64,000 nucleotides of DNA from Micropterus salmoides (GCF_014851395.1 NW_024040040.1:20124000-20187999), one strand, 5' to 3'; shown: positions 39,218 to 52,060, counted from the first letter of the stretch. Numbers and translations are program-made. The notes: generated by a model not told the origin, from the sequence alone.

Positions 39218-39275
39218 AGTCTCTCTTCCAATGATTTGTGCCGCGCGTCGCGTACAAAAAGTTCAAGACAATTCA
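39218..39275. mobile_element. Fragment of the TTAACGC-rich DNA element
   Basis: A 58-bp piece (AGTCTCTCTTCCAATGATTT through GTTCAAGACAATTCA) is nearly identical to positions 41,643-41,702 inside the larger element, with sequence on both sides unrelated. It is either a solo fragment or a template-switch copy. Confidence 0.7.
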
Positions 39276-40026
39276 TTCTTCATGAATGCAATAGTTTTCT
39301 GGAAGGAGCAGGTAATCAAAAAGATCAATTTGAAAACCATCCTTCTTATCTTCATAGGAGGTAAAATGCCCTTGTTTACTTGTTTACAGTATTGCATTTA
39401 ACAGTTCAAGGTGAAAAATTCCATAGAACCTTCAAAAGGTTAATCAATATCCACACCACCGTCTTCATTCACCTCTCTGACAACATGAACTCCACAGACT
39501 CCACCTAAAATGTGAATTTCTACTCAACACAACTGTTTACTTGCATCAGACAGTGGTGCGGTCATGAAATCAGATGACTCATTAGTGCAACAAGGGTGAC
39601 CTTTTCATAAGGGCAGTGACATGTGAGGAAGGTCACCATGGTTAAATGGCACACCCCTAAGTGACTGTCAATCAAGCGACTGCCACCGTGTCGCCTCCCT
39701 GTCATCGTGCAGCAAATATTATGCAAGGACGCTGGGGTGAACAAACCTTCCACGGCTTGTGTGCTGCGCTGTTTAAACAGCTTCCAGATTTGTCAAAATG
39801 AAACATTCTTTTAAATGTATGAATTTTAACGGTGAGCAGTGAATTTACACTACAGCAAAGTGGTTGTTTAGAAGATTTATTTTCAAACCACCTGTAAAGA
39901 GAGCAGTTTGGGGTGAAATGATTCAGACAGCCAACAGCTCAATTTTCTGCCACTTTTTGATGTATCCAGGTCTGGCATGAATTCAGCCCCGCTTCAGGGC
40001 TCATCAAAAGTAAGTGAAGGTGTGAG
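39276..40026. other. Non-coding DNA, no gene seen
   Basis: Unique sequence with no exon or named repeat. Confidence 0.45.
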
Positions 40027-43000
40027 ATTAGAAATTGTGTTTTATGCCTTTTTTCTTGTCTCTCCTGCCATAGTTTAGTGTTACCGGCTTCATGCCCTGA
40101 CAAGAAGTGACTGCAGGCACTCGAGGTGAGTCTGTGCAGGAAATCAGTTTAGAAATTACTGTTGGTGGGAATAAGTGTGGCACACATGAATGAGAAATAG
40201 ATGTCAGTGTGTATTTCAGCAGCCAATCACTTGAGTAGGGCTCTCCAGGAACACAAGTGAGAAGTGGGCAAATAATTGGACTCCCTGTGTCCTGTTAAAA
40301 TACGTGTATCGGTAAAAGGAGCCAGGGAAGGTGTACTTCAGCCGGTAGAACACTGACAATTTGATAAATATGACAAGGGAGGCACTTCAGGCTTTTACTA
40401 CAGCTTTCCTTCCTTAAAAAACAAGGCGCAGCTATAATGACCATCAGATGACCAAGCATTTACTGCACTGGACTGAGCTGTAGAATGTTAGCAGGATCTG
40501 ATCAAAAAATCACAAATATTAAGTGCACATAAAGAGCATACATAATAAGCTATAACAATTGTTCTTACATTAGGGACGGTAAAACAGTGGGGAAAGCATA
40601 GGATATATACTGATGGGGCTTTGATTCATGTTGCTAACAATTTAAAAGAAATGACTATGAAGAAAATGTGCAGAAAATGCCAGCAGTGCAGTGAACAATT
40701 GTCGATGCACCCAAAAGAAGACACTGATTGCCATAGTTTACATTAAATGAGGTCCTCTTGCTTCAGGTAATAAAAAGTAATTAAAGAACAAAATGGGAAG
40801 AACTTGCAAATGAGCAGCTGATTATGTGCCAGAGTCTGTCTAAGTGCAAATACATGGAAAAGCTCAGTTTTTGGCACAAAATATTTTTTATGCGGTTTTC
40901 ACCTGTTTATTAATAACAAATGAATTATCATTAACAAAAAATAATGGCCTTGTTTTGTGTGCTGTATATGAGTTTGTGTACTATAATATATTGATATATT
41001 TGATCACTGAATGGTATATGTTGTGAACTTCTGTTGATATAGTGTACATCTTGCATGTGCAGAATGTAGCAACATGGACTGCAACAAACCCAAAACATTA
41101 TATTTCTTCAAATATACACATATCTGTCTCTGTGGATCTAGGCAGACAAGGGTATTATGGGTAACCACAGGTCACAGAGGTTCGCAAAGAAGTTGAAGCA
41201 CGCCAAAGGGACACAAATTCCTGTCTTTAAGGGATGAATATGGGCTGGGCACGTTAACGCGTTATCTCATTAACGCATTAATTAATTAACGCCGACATTT
41301 TTTTTATCGCACGTTAACGCAGTTTTTTTTTGTTCAAATTGTTAAAATATCATGGTAGGAGTTCAAGACATTCACAGTAATCAATACATCAACAGTTAAT
41401 GTTATCATTAGGGCTGGGCACATTAATGCGTTAATTAATTAACTCCGACATTTTTTTTATCGCACGTTAACGCAGTTTTTTTATTATTATTTTGAAAGTC
41501 CGTTGCTCACTGGCTCTCAAAACACATGGGCCTACAGTCAAACCATGGGTCACATGGACGCATGGATGCTCTGCCATGTGAATTCCTTCCTGTTGAAGTC
41601 CTGATAACTGTTTAGATTCTGGAAACTCACAAACAGCGAGGATCAGTCTCTCTTCCAATGATTTGTGCCGTGCGTCGCGTACAAAAAGTTCAAGACAATT
41701 CAACTTCGGCAGCAGGCGAGCGTGTGCGTGAGGCGAACGCACCCAGTACACCTTGTGCTGGACCACTTCACCTCACTGTAACAGTGACAAAAGAAAAGTG
41801 TTTCTGCTGATACCTGCTCAGAAAAAATCCCAAGAAAACTGGACTCTGATGGTAACTTGTTTTAACAAGCTAGATAAAAGGTAATTCCCTGGCAGTGGCA
41901 AATAGCTTTGGTTTTATATTTGATTTGATTACATTAATGTTTAAGTTGAGATTTACAAGAAATATTTTATTGCTACTGTGTAAAGGGAATACTGCTGGTA
42001 AAAAGCACCTTATTTGTTTAAAGTGTTGGCAAACCACATGTTATTGCAGTTTTGTGTATATAGCAGTGCATTTTAATCAAAAGTGTGCAATACACTACTT
42101 TAGAATTCATTATTCAATTTTGCGCATAACAATGCGATTAATCGCAAGAAAATCATGCGATTAATCGCGATTAAAAATTTTAATCATTGCCCAGCACTAA
42201 TATATGTAAATTGTCCTTTGTTTTCAAAGCTGAACAGCAGTAAAAGGTTGGGGCATTTCAGGCTGTAACTTGATGTTATGCAGTACTGTTGTTGTATGTC
42301 AGCTCATCATGAAAATTAAGTCATTTCTTTATCAGTGCTGCAAACCAAACTATTTCTAATTTAGCTGACAGAAATCAATTCTAATTCTGCACTTGTGGGA
42401 CAAAACTCCCCCAAAGAAGGTTTTTTTTTAGGAAACAACAGCCTACATATGTCACTTTCTCTCCACTGCATGTTCAGTAATTATGTTTTTCACATATCAC
42501 AGCAAAGTTGAAGAAAACCAGACACCCTTCAAGTCTGATAGGCAGCGTTTAATTGGTTCAAATATCAGTGCCAGAAATAGAGTCAGTCAGCAATGAGCAT
42601 TACATAACTGTAATTTAGTTTGTTCTGGGTCAGCGGGCCTCGGCTCTCTCACGGTGCAACGTTAAAAAATGTGACAATTCCTATTAAACACAGTGTGAAC
42701 GATGCAGATCAGCAGGCAGAATTTAGCCTGGAGGTTACAGGCAGTTTTCTATCAGGGTTCAACTGACAGGACTTTCAAATATTTTGTTCTATTAAAGATG
42801 ATGTTATGCAGCAATTTCATGCCCCCCAAAACAAAGAAAAACTTTACAACATAATGTTTCTGCCTCTAACGTTGATCCTTGATGGGTTAGTGACAACATC
42901 AGCCCTCAAGAATTGACCCTTTTTTTTTGTCTTTGTTCAACTTTACTATATTTTGTTGTTTTTATATTTCTAGCTGTCAAAATTAGGGGGATCTCGTCCC

Positions 43001-43500
43001 ACAGGATCAAGAGATTAAATTTAGACAATATTTCTCGTCAGGTAAAAAGCTGTCTCGCAGGACACCCGCAAATGACATTTTTCACATTAATTTTCTCATG
43101 CAGGGAAATACAAGTGTAATTGTAACTGATAAGATAGACTCACAGAGCGGATCAACCTGATGCAACATCGGTGCATGCCCTGACAGTAATCAACTCAGTG
43201 ACGAGTGGTACGTAGCTGGTAGAGTTTTTAAATATAAACATCTAAAAACTGAGTCGCAGCCTTGCTCTGTTTGGGACTGTGACTTTATGATCTGCTGAAG
43301 TTAACATGTGGATGTTGTGGTGAGATTTCTACCTGATCACAAGTGTCTCAGTTACTTTCGGTTTCACATGTAACAAGCAGTCCCAAACTGTGTCGGTCCA
43401 ACGGTCTGAGGGGGATAACGTCACTTCCAGCGGATCAATAACATAATGCACAGCAGAGTAAAGGGCAGGTAGACTTCTCATTAAATGGTGACGTTAGTCT
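40027..43500. repeat. Duplicated segment, copy A (left contig end)
   Basis: This 3,474-bp segment is repeated at 44,001-47,475 in the same orientation. In what I compared by eye the two differ only by one base in a T run (near 40,886 versus 44,860). Copy A stops exactly at the gap. Apart from the transposon at 41,242-42,200 it is unique non-coding DNA, with 68-99-codon chance frames duplicated along with it. Confidence 0.93.
41242..42200. mobile_element. hAT-like non-autonomous element, composite (copy 1)
   Basis: The inner element runs from TTAGGGCTGGGCA (41,408) to TTGCCCAGCACTAA (42,200), imperfect terminal inverted repeats. The ends are rich in TTAACGC and ATTAATCGC words. A second left end (GGGCTGGGCACGTTAACGCG) lies at 41,242, so the left terminus is duplicated with about 80 bp between. 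The 99-codon minus-strand frame inside has no known domain. No transposase and no clear target-site duplication. Superfamily is inferred from the termini. Confidence 0.6.
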
Positions 43501-44000
43501 NNNNNNNNNNNNNNNNNNNNNNNNNNNNNNNNNNNNNNNNNNNNNNNNNNNNNNNNNNNNNNNNNNNNNNNNNNNNNNNNNNNNNNNNNNNNNNNNNNNN
43601 NNNNNNNNNNNNNNNNNNNNNNNNNNNNNNNNNNNNNNNNNNNNNNNNNNNNNNNNNNNNNNNNNNNNNNNNNNNNNNNNNNNNNNNNNNNNNNNNNNNN
43701 NNNNNNNNNNNNNNNNNNNNNNNNNNNNNNNNNNNNNNNNNNNNNNNNNNNNNNNNNNNNNNNNNNNNNNNNNNNNNNNNNNNNNNNNNNNNNNNNNNNN
43801 NNNNNNNNNNNNNNNNNNNNNNNNNNNNNNNNNNNNNNNNNNNNNNNNNNNNNNNNNNNNNNNNNNNNNNNNNNNNNNNNNNNNNNNNNNNNNNNNNNNN
43901 NNNNNNNNNNNNNNNNNNNNNNNNNNNNNNNNNNNNNNNNNNNNNNNNNNNNNNNNNNNNNNNNNNNNNNNNNNNNNNNNNNNNNNNNNNNNNNNNNNNN
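43501..44000. other. Assembly gap, exactly 500 N
   Basis: A round-number N block, which usually marks a scaffold join of unknown size. Frames drawn across it are meaningless. Confidence 0.98.
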
Positions 44001-47000
44001 ATTAGAAATTGTGTTTTATGCCTTTTTTCTTGTCTCTCCTGCCATAGTTTAGTGTTACCGGCTTCATGCCCTGACAAGAAGTGACTGCAGGCACTCGAGG
44101 TGAGTCTGTGCAGGAAATCAGTTTAGAAATTACTGTTGGTGGGAATAAGTGTGGCACACATGAATGAGAAATAGATGTCAGTGTGTATTTCAGCAGCCAA
44201 TCACTTGAGTAGGGCTCTCCAGGAACACAAGTGAGAAGTGGGCAAATAATTGGACTCCCTGTGTCCTGTTAAAATACGTGTATCGGTAAAAGGAGCCAGG
44301 GAAGGTGTACTTCAGCCGGTAGAACACTGACAATTTGATAAATATGACAAGGGAGGCACTTCAGGCTTTTACTACAGCTTTCCTTCCTTAAAAAACAAGG
44401 CGCAGCTATAATGACCATCAGATGACCAAGCATTTACTGCACTGGACTGAGCTGTAGAATGTTAGCAGGATCTGATCAAAAAATCACAAATATTAAGTGC
44501 ACATAAAGAGCATACATAATAAGCTATAACAATTGTTCTTACATTAGGGACGGTAAAACAGTGGGGAAAGCATAGGATATATACTGATGGGGCTTTGATT
44601 CATGTTGCTAACAATTTAAAAGAAATGACTATGAAGAAAATGTGCAGAAAATGCCAGCAGTGCAGTGAACAATTGTCGATGCACCCAAAAGAAGACACTG
44701 ATTGCCATAGTTTACATTAAATGAGGTCCTCTTGCTTCAGGTAATAAAAAGTAATTAAAGAACAAAATGGGAAGAACTTGCAAATGAGCAGCTGATTATG
44801 TGCCAGAGTCTGTCTAAGTGCAAATACATGGAAAAGCTCAGTTTTTGGCACAAAATATTTTTTTATGCGGTTTTCACCTGTTTATTAATAACAAATGAAT
44901 TATCATTAACAAAAAATAATGGCCTTGTTTTGTGTGCTGTATATGAGTTTGTGTACTATAATATATTGATATATTTGATCACTGAATGGTATATGTTGTG
45001 AACTTCTGTTGATATAGTGTACATCTTGCATGTGCAGAATGTAGCAACATGGACTGCAACAAACCCAAAACATTATATTTCTTCAAATATACACATATCT
45101 GTCTCTGTGGATCTAGGCAGACAAGGGTATTATGGGTAACCACAGGTCACAGAGGTTCGCAAAGAAGTTGAAGCACGCCAAAGGGACACAAATTCCTGTC
45201 TTTAAGGGATGAATATGGGCTGGGCACGTTAACGCGTTATCTCATTAACGCATTAATTAATTAACGCCGACATTTTTTTTATCGCACGTTAACGCAGTTT
45301 TTTTTTGTTCAAATTGTTAAAATATCATGGTAGGAGTTCAAGACATTCACAGTAATCAATACATCAACAGTTAATGTTATCATTAGGGCTGGGCACATTA
45401 ATGCGTTAATTAATTAACTCCGACATTTTTTTTATCGCACGTTAACGCAGTTTTTTTATTATTATTTTGAAAGTCCGTTGCTCACTGGCTCTCAAAACAC
45501 ATGGGCCTACAGTCAAACCATGGGTCACATGGACGCATGGATGCTCTGCCATGTGAATTCCTTCCTGTTGAAGTCCTGATAACTGTTTAGATTCTGGAAA
45601 CTCACAAACAGCGAGGATCAGTCTCTCTTCCAATGATTTGTGCCGTGCGTCGCGTACAAAAAGTTCAAGACAATTCAACTTCGGCAGCAGGCGAGCGTGT
45701 GCGTGAGGCGAACGCACCCAGTACACCTTGTGCTGGACCACTTCACCTCACTGTAACAGTGACAAAAGAAAAGTGTTTCTGCTGATACCTGCTCAGAAAA
45801 AATCCCAAGAAAACTGGACTCTGATGGTAACTTGTTTTAACAAGCTAGATAAAAGGTAATTCCCTGGCAGTGGCAAATAGCTTTGGTTTTATATTTGATT
45901 TGATTACATTAATGTTTAAGTTGAGATTTACAAGAAATATTTTATTGCTACTGTGTAAAGGGAATACTGCTGGTAAAAAGCACCTTATTTGTTTAAAGTG
46001 TTGGCAAACCACATGTTATTGCAGTTTTGTGTATATAGCAGTGCATTTTAATCAAAAGTGTGCAATACACTACTTTAGAATTCATTATTCAATTTTGCGC
46101 ATAACAATGCGATTAATCGCAAGAAAATCATGCGATTAATCGCGATTAAAAATTTTAATCATTGCCCAGCACTAATATATGTAAATTGTCCTTTGTTTTC
46201 AAAGCTGAACAGCAGTAAAAGGTTGGGGCATTTCAGGCTGTAACTTGATGTTATGCAGTACTGTTGTTGTATGTCAGCTCATCATGAAAATTAAGTCATT
46301 TCTTTATCAGTGCTGCAAACCAAACTATTTCTAATTTAGCTGACAGAAATCAATTCTAATTCTGCACTTGTGGGACAAAACTCCCCCAAAGAAGGTTTTT
46401 TTTTAGGAAACAACAGCCTACATATGTCACTTTCTCTCCACTGCATGTTCAGTAATTATGTTTTTCACATATCACAGCAAAGTTGAAGAAAACCAGACAC
46501 CCTTCAAGTCTGATAGGCAGCGTTTAATTGGTTCAAATATCAGTGCCAGAAATAGAGTCAGTCAGCAATGAGCATTACATAACTGTAATTTAGTTTGTTC
46601 TGGGTCAGCGGGCCTCGGCTCTCTCACGGTGCAACGTTAAAAAATGTGACAATTCCTATTAAACACAGTGTGAACGATGCAGATCAGCAGGCAGAATTTA
46701 GCCTGGAGGTTACAGGCAGTTTTCTATCAGGGTTCAACTGACAGGACTTTCAAATATTTTGTTCTATTAAAGATGATGTTATGCAGCAATTTCATGCCCC
46801 CCAAAACAAAGAAAAACTTTACAACATAATGTTTCTGCCTCTAACGTTGATCCTTGATGGGTTAGTGACAACATCAGCCCTCAAGAATTGACCCTTTTTT
46901 TTTGTCTTTGTTCAACTTTACTATATTTTGTTGTTTTTATATTTCTAGCTGTCAAAATTAGGGGGATCTCGTCCCACAGGATCAAGAGATTAAATTTAGA

Positions 47001-47475
47001 CAATATTTCTCGTCAGGTAAAAAGCTGTCTCGCAGGACACCCGCAAATGACATTTTTCACATTAATTTTCTCATGCAGGGAAATACAAGTGTAATTGTAA
47101 CTGATAAGATAGACTCACAGAGCGGATCAACCTGATGCAACATCGGTGCATGCCCTGACAGTAATCAACTCAGTGACGAGTGGTACGTAGCTGGTAGAGT
47201 TTTTAAATATAAACATCTAAAAACTGAGTCGCAGCCTTGCTCTGTTTGGGACTGTGACTTTATGATCTGCTGAAGTTAACATGTGGATGTTGTGGTGAGA
47301 TTTCTACCTGATCACAAGTGTCTCAGTTACTTTCGGTTTCACATGTAACAAGCAGTCCCAAACTGTGTCGGTCCAACGGTCTGAGGGGGATAACGTCACT
47401 TCCAGCGGATCAATAACATAATGCACAGCAGAGTAAAGGGCAGGTAGACTTCTCATTAAATGGTGACGTTAGTCT
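44001..47475. repeat. Duplicated segment, copy B (right contig start)
   Basis: The first base after the gap corresponds to position 40,027, and the match runs to 47,475, where copy A has already ended at the gap. This is an end-to-end overlap of two contigs, best read as a false duplication. Confidence 0.93.
45217..46175. mobile_element. hAT-like composite element (copy 2, same locus as copy 1)
   Basis: Identical to 41,242-42,200 in what I compared. If the contig overlap is artificial, this is the same insertion counted twice. Confidence 0.6.
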
Positions 47476-48350
47476 GGTAATATTATGATTTTTTTCTGGA
47501 CATGTCAGAGAACACAGATAGCCTATGTGGGAGAGATTTTGAATGTGCAGAAAGTTTTGAACATGAGCAGAAACGCTTCTGAAACACAGGAGCTAATAAA
47601 GTCCAGGAGTTTCTAACTAAATTAAAATTAAATAATTTATTATTGAGGTGAAAAGATGCCACATGCACATTTAAAGAGGTTACAAAGAAACAAAGAGTAG
47701 GGAAGACTAAATCATGACTCAGCAGGGATGATATTAAATAAGTTGATCTACAGGAGAAACAGATCTGAAAGCAGCACTGAATGACTGAGAGCTGCATTGA
47801 CTTATATTCTGGTAGAGTTAGGCTATAGAGTTTGTAATGTCAAAAAAATAGTGTAAAACTCTTGTCTGGTCTCGATCTTGTGAACCCAATCTCGTGGGTT
47901 GTCTAGTCAAACCCTTATTCAAAATTTATTGGTAACTTTGTATTTACTGTTTCTGTGACATTTTATAATAGTGCAGGGCTCTCAAGTTTCATCAAAAGTT
48001 TAGAGTGATATAATGCATGTTAGAGGAGGAGCCACATTAAAATATTTGCAGCAGCGACCCCTCTGCCCCAGCCAATTTTACCTATAGTTAATAACTGACA
48101 CGAACAAATAGAAATTATAACAAAAAGTAGATCTGATAAAAGATTATATATAAAATATATATATGTATATAGCCCACTGAACAGCAGTGCTGTACACATA
48201 GGCCTACAGCAGGATGGCAGAACTTGCCCTACACTTAAACCACTGTGGCTCAAGGCCAGCCATTTTCACCATCATGATGGACAGCTTTCTGTCCAGAAAA
48301 AGAAAATATCTCTAGTCTTTTCCTTAGTTTCAGGTAGCCAAAGCTAAGCC
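47476..48350. other. Non-coding DNA, no gene seen
   Basis: Unique AT-rich sequence; the 104-codon minus-strand frame at 47,483-47,797 shows no domain. Confidence 0.45.
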
Positions 48351-49153
48351 CAGTGGTGGACAGTAACAAAGTAGTACTGTACTTAAGTACACAAGGCATT
48401 TGTACTGAACTTGAGTATTTTCTTTTCATGCCACTTTCTACTTCACCACATTTCAAAGGGAAATATTATAGCTACTTTTTACTTTATCTGGCAGCTTCAG
48501 TAACTAGTTACTTTAAAAACTAAGCTTTTTACCCACAAAATGTATGAAGAGTTAAAAAAAAAAGAAGGATATTTCGATATAAATTAAATTACTTAACAGT
48601 TTATACAAGTCCAGCTAGTAGAACTACATCAGTTGGGCTAGTTGCTAATTGGCAACTGTTTTGGTATTAGTTATATTACATGGTTCCAGCTTTAACGTAT
48701 TTTTAATCATTTTGAGGTTTGAACTGACAAAACAAGCATTTTGAAGGTGTCACTTAGGGAACTGTGACAACATTTCTCACTATTTTCAGAATTTCTTACA
48801 ATCGATTAATGGAGAAAATAATTAGCTGATTAAAATAAAAATAATCATTAATTGCAGTCTGATACAAAATAGTTCAACCTCAACCAACTACATTAATGCA
48901 TGAGGAATAATAATCTAATGATATAATATATAATAGTATACAGTCATATGGGACATTTTTCTTTCTGCTTTGAGTAGGCTACTTTTATTTTTAATTGGCT
49001 ACGTCTACATTTTCCAGCTTATAGCCTACTTACATACTTTTACTTAACTTTTTCAATGCAGTACATGCAGAGTATTTTTACAGTGAGGTACTGGTACTTT
49101 TATTTATTTTTTAAAAGGATCTGAATAGGCCTATGTTACTTTGCTCACCACTG
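48351..49153. mobile_element. Non-autonomous hAT-type transposon, complete
   Basis: Starts CAGTGGTGGACAGTAAC and ends GTTACTTTGCTCACCACTG, imperfect terminal inverted repeats of the common fish CAGTGGTGGA family. The interior has the usual GTACTTAAGTAC and TTTACTTGAG-like words. Eight bases flank each side (GCTAAGCC and GCTAAAAA), sharing the first five, consistent with a decayed 8-bp target-site duplication. About 803 bp; no transposase. Confidence 0.8.
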
Positions 49154-50939
49154 GCTAAAAAAGTTTCTGGTAGCAAAGAGGTTGGAGAGTTTTTGACTGG
49201 ATCAATAATAATTTAGCACGCATTTTGCTATACTCCCCAACATCAGCTGCTCTCACTATCTTTGATCACAGGCAAGTTATTTCGTCCAGGAATTATAAAA
49301 CCAAAATGCTGGGGAAAAAAATAACAGTTACAGCATTAATCGCTTCCAACTTCCACAGTGTGTACGCGCTTCCATGTTGCCTGGTAACAAACGTGCTTGT
49401 GGCGGGGTCACGGAATTCACCCGGAAACAACACATTTTAATTTCTGATCAGCTTAACGGCTCTGGCATTTAGTAGGCAACAGGGAAAGCTATGAACTTGC
49501 CACAAAAATGAATGAATTGACTTTGGACTGCATGTGGACGCCCCTGTCCTCAAACATTGATATTTTAAACAGTTTGCCAACGTTGTGATAGCAATCACAC
49601 ATACAGTCCCCGAGTGCACACAGCCAGCTCCATAAAGAAAGGTTTTTCCAAGTTTGGTGTGCAATAACATTTTAAATAATGGTTAACTGTCACATTTGGG
49701 TGGATAATGTTTGGGCGGCCATATACTTCTGGCCATGTAGCATATTTGATTGATCAGTGTAAAAAAATGTTTAAGATTGCCTAGGGAAACACAAAGTGCT
49801 GTATGTTTGTATTTAAAGGAAAACTCCACCCTAAAATAGAACTCCCATGTTATTTCTAAAATACTGTCCTCCTCAATTCTAATTATTGAATGTGAAGCAG
49901 CCTCTCGTTAAGCTGCACAGCAGAGACACACTGCGGTGATGATGTCATGTACAGACAGATCCTGGAGCTGCTCCTCAGACGGTGAATAATGGAACAACTG
50001 CTGGATGTGGGGACGTTTTCGGATTCACAGCTGGAAGCCCGACATTCAAATGAAACTCATTTGGATGGAACATCTCAAACAGAAAGTCCCACGAGCCCAC
50101 AGAGCCAGTCACTAATTCAGTGTCAATGCAGCGACTCATCAATCTAAGACTTGAAGCTCTGGTTTCCAGTTCAGGGAGACAGTTTCCTTCGTTAGTATGT
50201 ACTGGCTTTATGGAAACAGCTCAGACGAAAATCGTTTTTTGGAGTGTGACATTTTCCCCAAATTATCGTTTAAATTAGAGAAGAGAACTCACAAGAGACT
50301 TTACCAAATTGACCTTCATTAATAACCCTTCCCACTTGGTTGTCGTTTCTAGCTTTCTAATCTAGCATTGCTTAAATGTATTTTTGAAACAACAGCCACT
50401 TAACTTTAGTTTTGGCCGGCAACAGACTATTTTGTTGTTGACTGTTGCTGGTAGATTTTATTAGCTCTAGCTAGCAAGCTAACGTGCTAATATGAATATC
50501 ACAATCCTTCAGAAAGGGTCTTCAATATGTATTTGATGGCTACACAATGACATTACAAGTTAGTTTTGATGCAAAACAGACTGAAGCTAAAGTTGTCCTA
50601 GGTGAAAAGTTGAACACTGGTTGATGATCCACATAGAAGACAGTATAGCAGCATTGTAGAGCTAACTATAGCATTAGAGACAGTTGTATGGAAAAATGTC
50701 ATATCAAATAGTCATGTCTTTCTAAAATAATGTTGTTGAAATGTTCGAAATACAAAAAAAAAATACATTTGCTTCATGGACAATCAACATAGAGGTTGGA
50801 TTAGTGCATATTTTTGTTAGTACCATAAAACTCAATTAATAGCCGAGTGCCAAATAGCCGCCAACTCCTCTACTGGCCTGGTGTGGGAACACATTTTGAC
50901 AAATAAACGCAGGTCTCCATTAAACACCTGGTCTAGTTC
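49154..50939. other. Non-coding DNA with one repeat end
   Basis: AAAGGAAAACTCCACCC near 49,817 resembles the end of a common fish MITE. The remainder, including 49,890-50,180, is unique and shows no exon. Confidence 0.4.
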
Positions 50940-51025
50940 TTATAGAAGTTCTTTGTGGATGTTGATTGCTCAATGGATAAGACTATGCCTTTGGTGTGAG
51001 AAACCCAGGTTCAATTTTGATTACA
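50940..51025 (+). mobile_element. SINE head fragment
   Basis: Contains an A-box region (TGCTCAATGGATAAGACTAT, 50,967-50,986) and a B box (AGGTTCAATTTTG) in the same order as the SINE at 27,766-27,962, on the plus strand. The tail is missing. Confidence 0.55.
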
Positions 51026-51245
51026 TTTTTGGGTCTATTTTGAGGTTATTTATATGCTTATGATGAGTGTCATTGGTGTGAATGTGGTAGAAATTCAAGC
51101 CAAACATCAATAGTTAGTGTTACCACAACTACCAAAAAAGTTTACCTCATCATTTGGAACAACTAATCTACTCATGGATGCTTTGATGGAAGAGTTCAAA
51201 TATTTCCCATCCCTGCAAGTCATTGGATGAAATGTTGATAATACA

Positions 51246-51973
51246 ATGAAGCACAACCGATACAAAGAAGAGGGTAAAGGATGGCGGGAGTTGGATGCAG
51301 AGGACGGGGCAAAAATTCTAAGAGTGCTACGGGAAAACTCCCACCCACTCACCACAGAGACTACTACCCTTCACCATATCATAAACGGTCAGGTGGCAGA
51401 TAGAAAGGTGAATGTGTGAGATGCATTGAAGATCAGACATGAGCACACAGAGGAAGTTGGCATCTCTGATCACCAGATATGACATACTAACAAAAGCACA
51501 AACCCCCCAGTACTGAAGACACTGCCTCCTATAGATGCCCTTGATTTTAACCTTCTTTGGATGCCTTATATAGAGCGGTTATGTACACCTCCATATGGAC
51601 TGCGTGCCCATCTACAGGTTCTGCTTTGGAAGCATCAGACCGCTCTGAGCCACCAGCTGTGAATGTTACCAAGTTTGGAGGGGACTAAGGGAAGGCGAGA
51701 AGCAAGGAAAGGAAGTCATCATGCCTGTTAGAGATTACCTGCTGTAGCTGCAGAGCAGGATAAAAGCCATGTGTAACAGCAAAGAGCAGCTGCCCAGCTG
51801 CAGGCCTGGACTGTACCAGCTACTGCTTCTGCAAAGGCTATGATAGTAAAGGCAACCCACTCACACACTTACAGCAAGAAGAGCAGGACGACAATAATGT
51901 AGAGTCTGGAGATAAAGATAAAAACAAAGCAGAGGATGAGGATGTGGTTGCTGATAATGATATGGTTTTCTAA
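51246..51973 (+). pseudogene. Decayed transposon-associated gene with CXC-like cysteine tail
   Basis: A coding relic. The first open piece starts at ATG 51,246 and includes KILRVLRENSHPL and HHIINGQVADRKVNV before an in-frame TGA near 51,418; the same frame continues with DALKIRHEHTEEVG. Further on, 51,530-51,660 translates to fragments such as LRAHLQVLLWKH. The last piece, 51,740-51,973, has cysteines spaced as in a CXC (tesmin/TSO1-like) motif, including LDCTSYCFCKG, followed by an acidic tail and a stop. The order (I-NGQ-A motif, LPP/RAHLQ motif, cysteine cluster) matches a class of uncharacterised teleost proteins that I associate with DNA transposons. Stops and frameshifts show it is dead. 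Identification is from memory; the exact family is not named. Confidence 0.45.
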
Positions 51974-51982
51974 CAGTGGAGA

Positions 51983-52060
51983 GTAGAGCCCTGCACGGGC
52001 CCAAAACTCCAGCCCTAGCCTGGCCCTGGTCGTAGTGTTCAAGCATATCCTAGTCCCAGT
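51983..52060. repeat. Repeat fragment, GCCCTGCACGGGC type
   Basis: AGAGCCCTGCACGGGCCC followed by AGCCCTAGCCTGGCCC resembles the terminus of a fish DNA transposon with a GC-rich degenerate sub-terminal repeat. The partner end was not found. The stretch to 52,534 is otherwise unique. Confidence 0.35.

Noticed and set aside
41467..41766. 99-codon minus-strand frame, repeated at 45,442 and in part at 52,952
   Set aside because: It lies wholly inside a non-autonomous transposon; the repeat reflects the element and the false duplication, not coding conservation. No domain recognised.
43481..44084. About 199-codon frames on both strands
   Set aside because: They run through the 500-N gap.
40027..47475. 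True recent tandem duplication
   Set aside because: Copy A ends and copy B starts exactly at a round-number gap, and only a homopolymer length difference was noticed; contig overlap explains this better.
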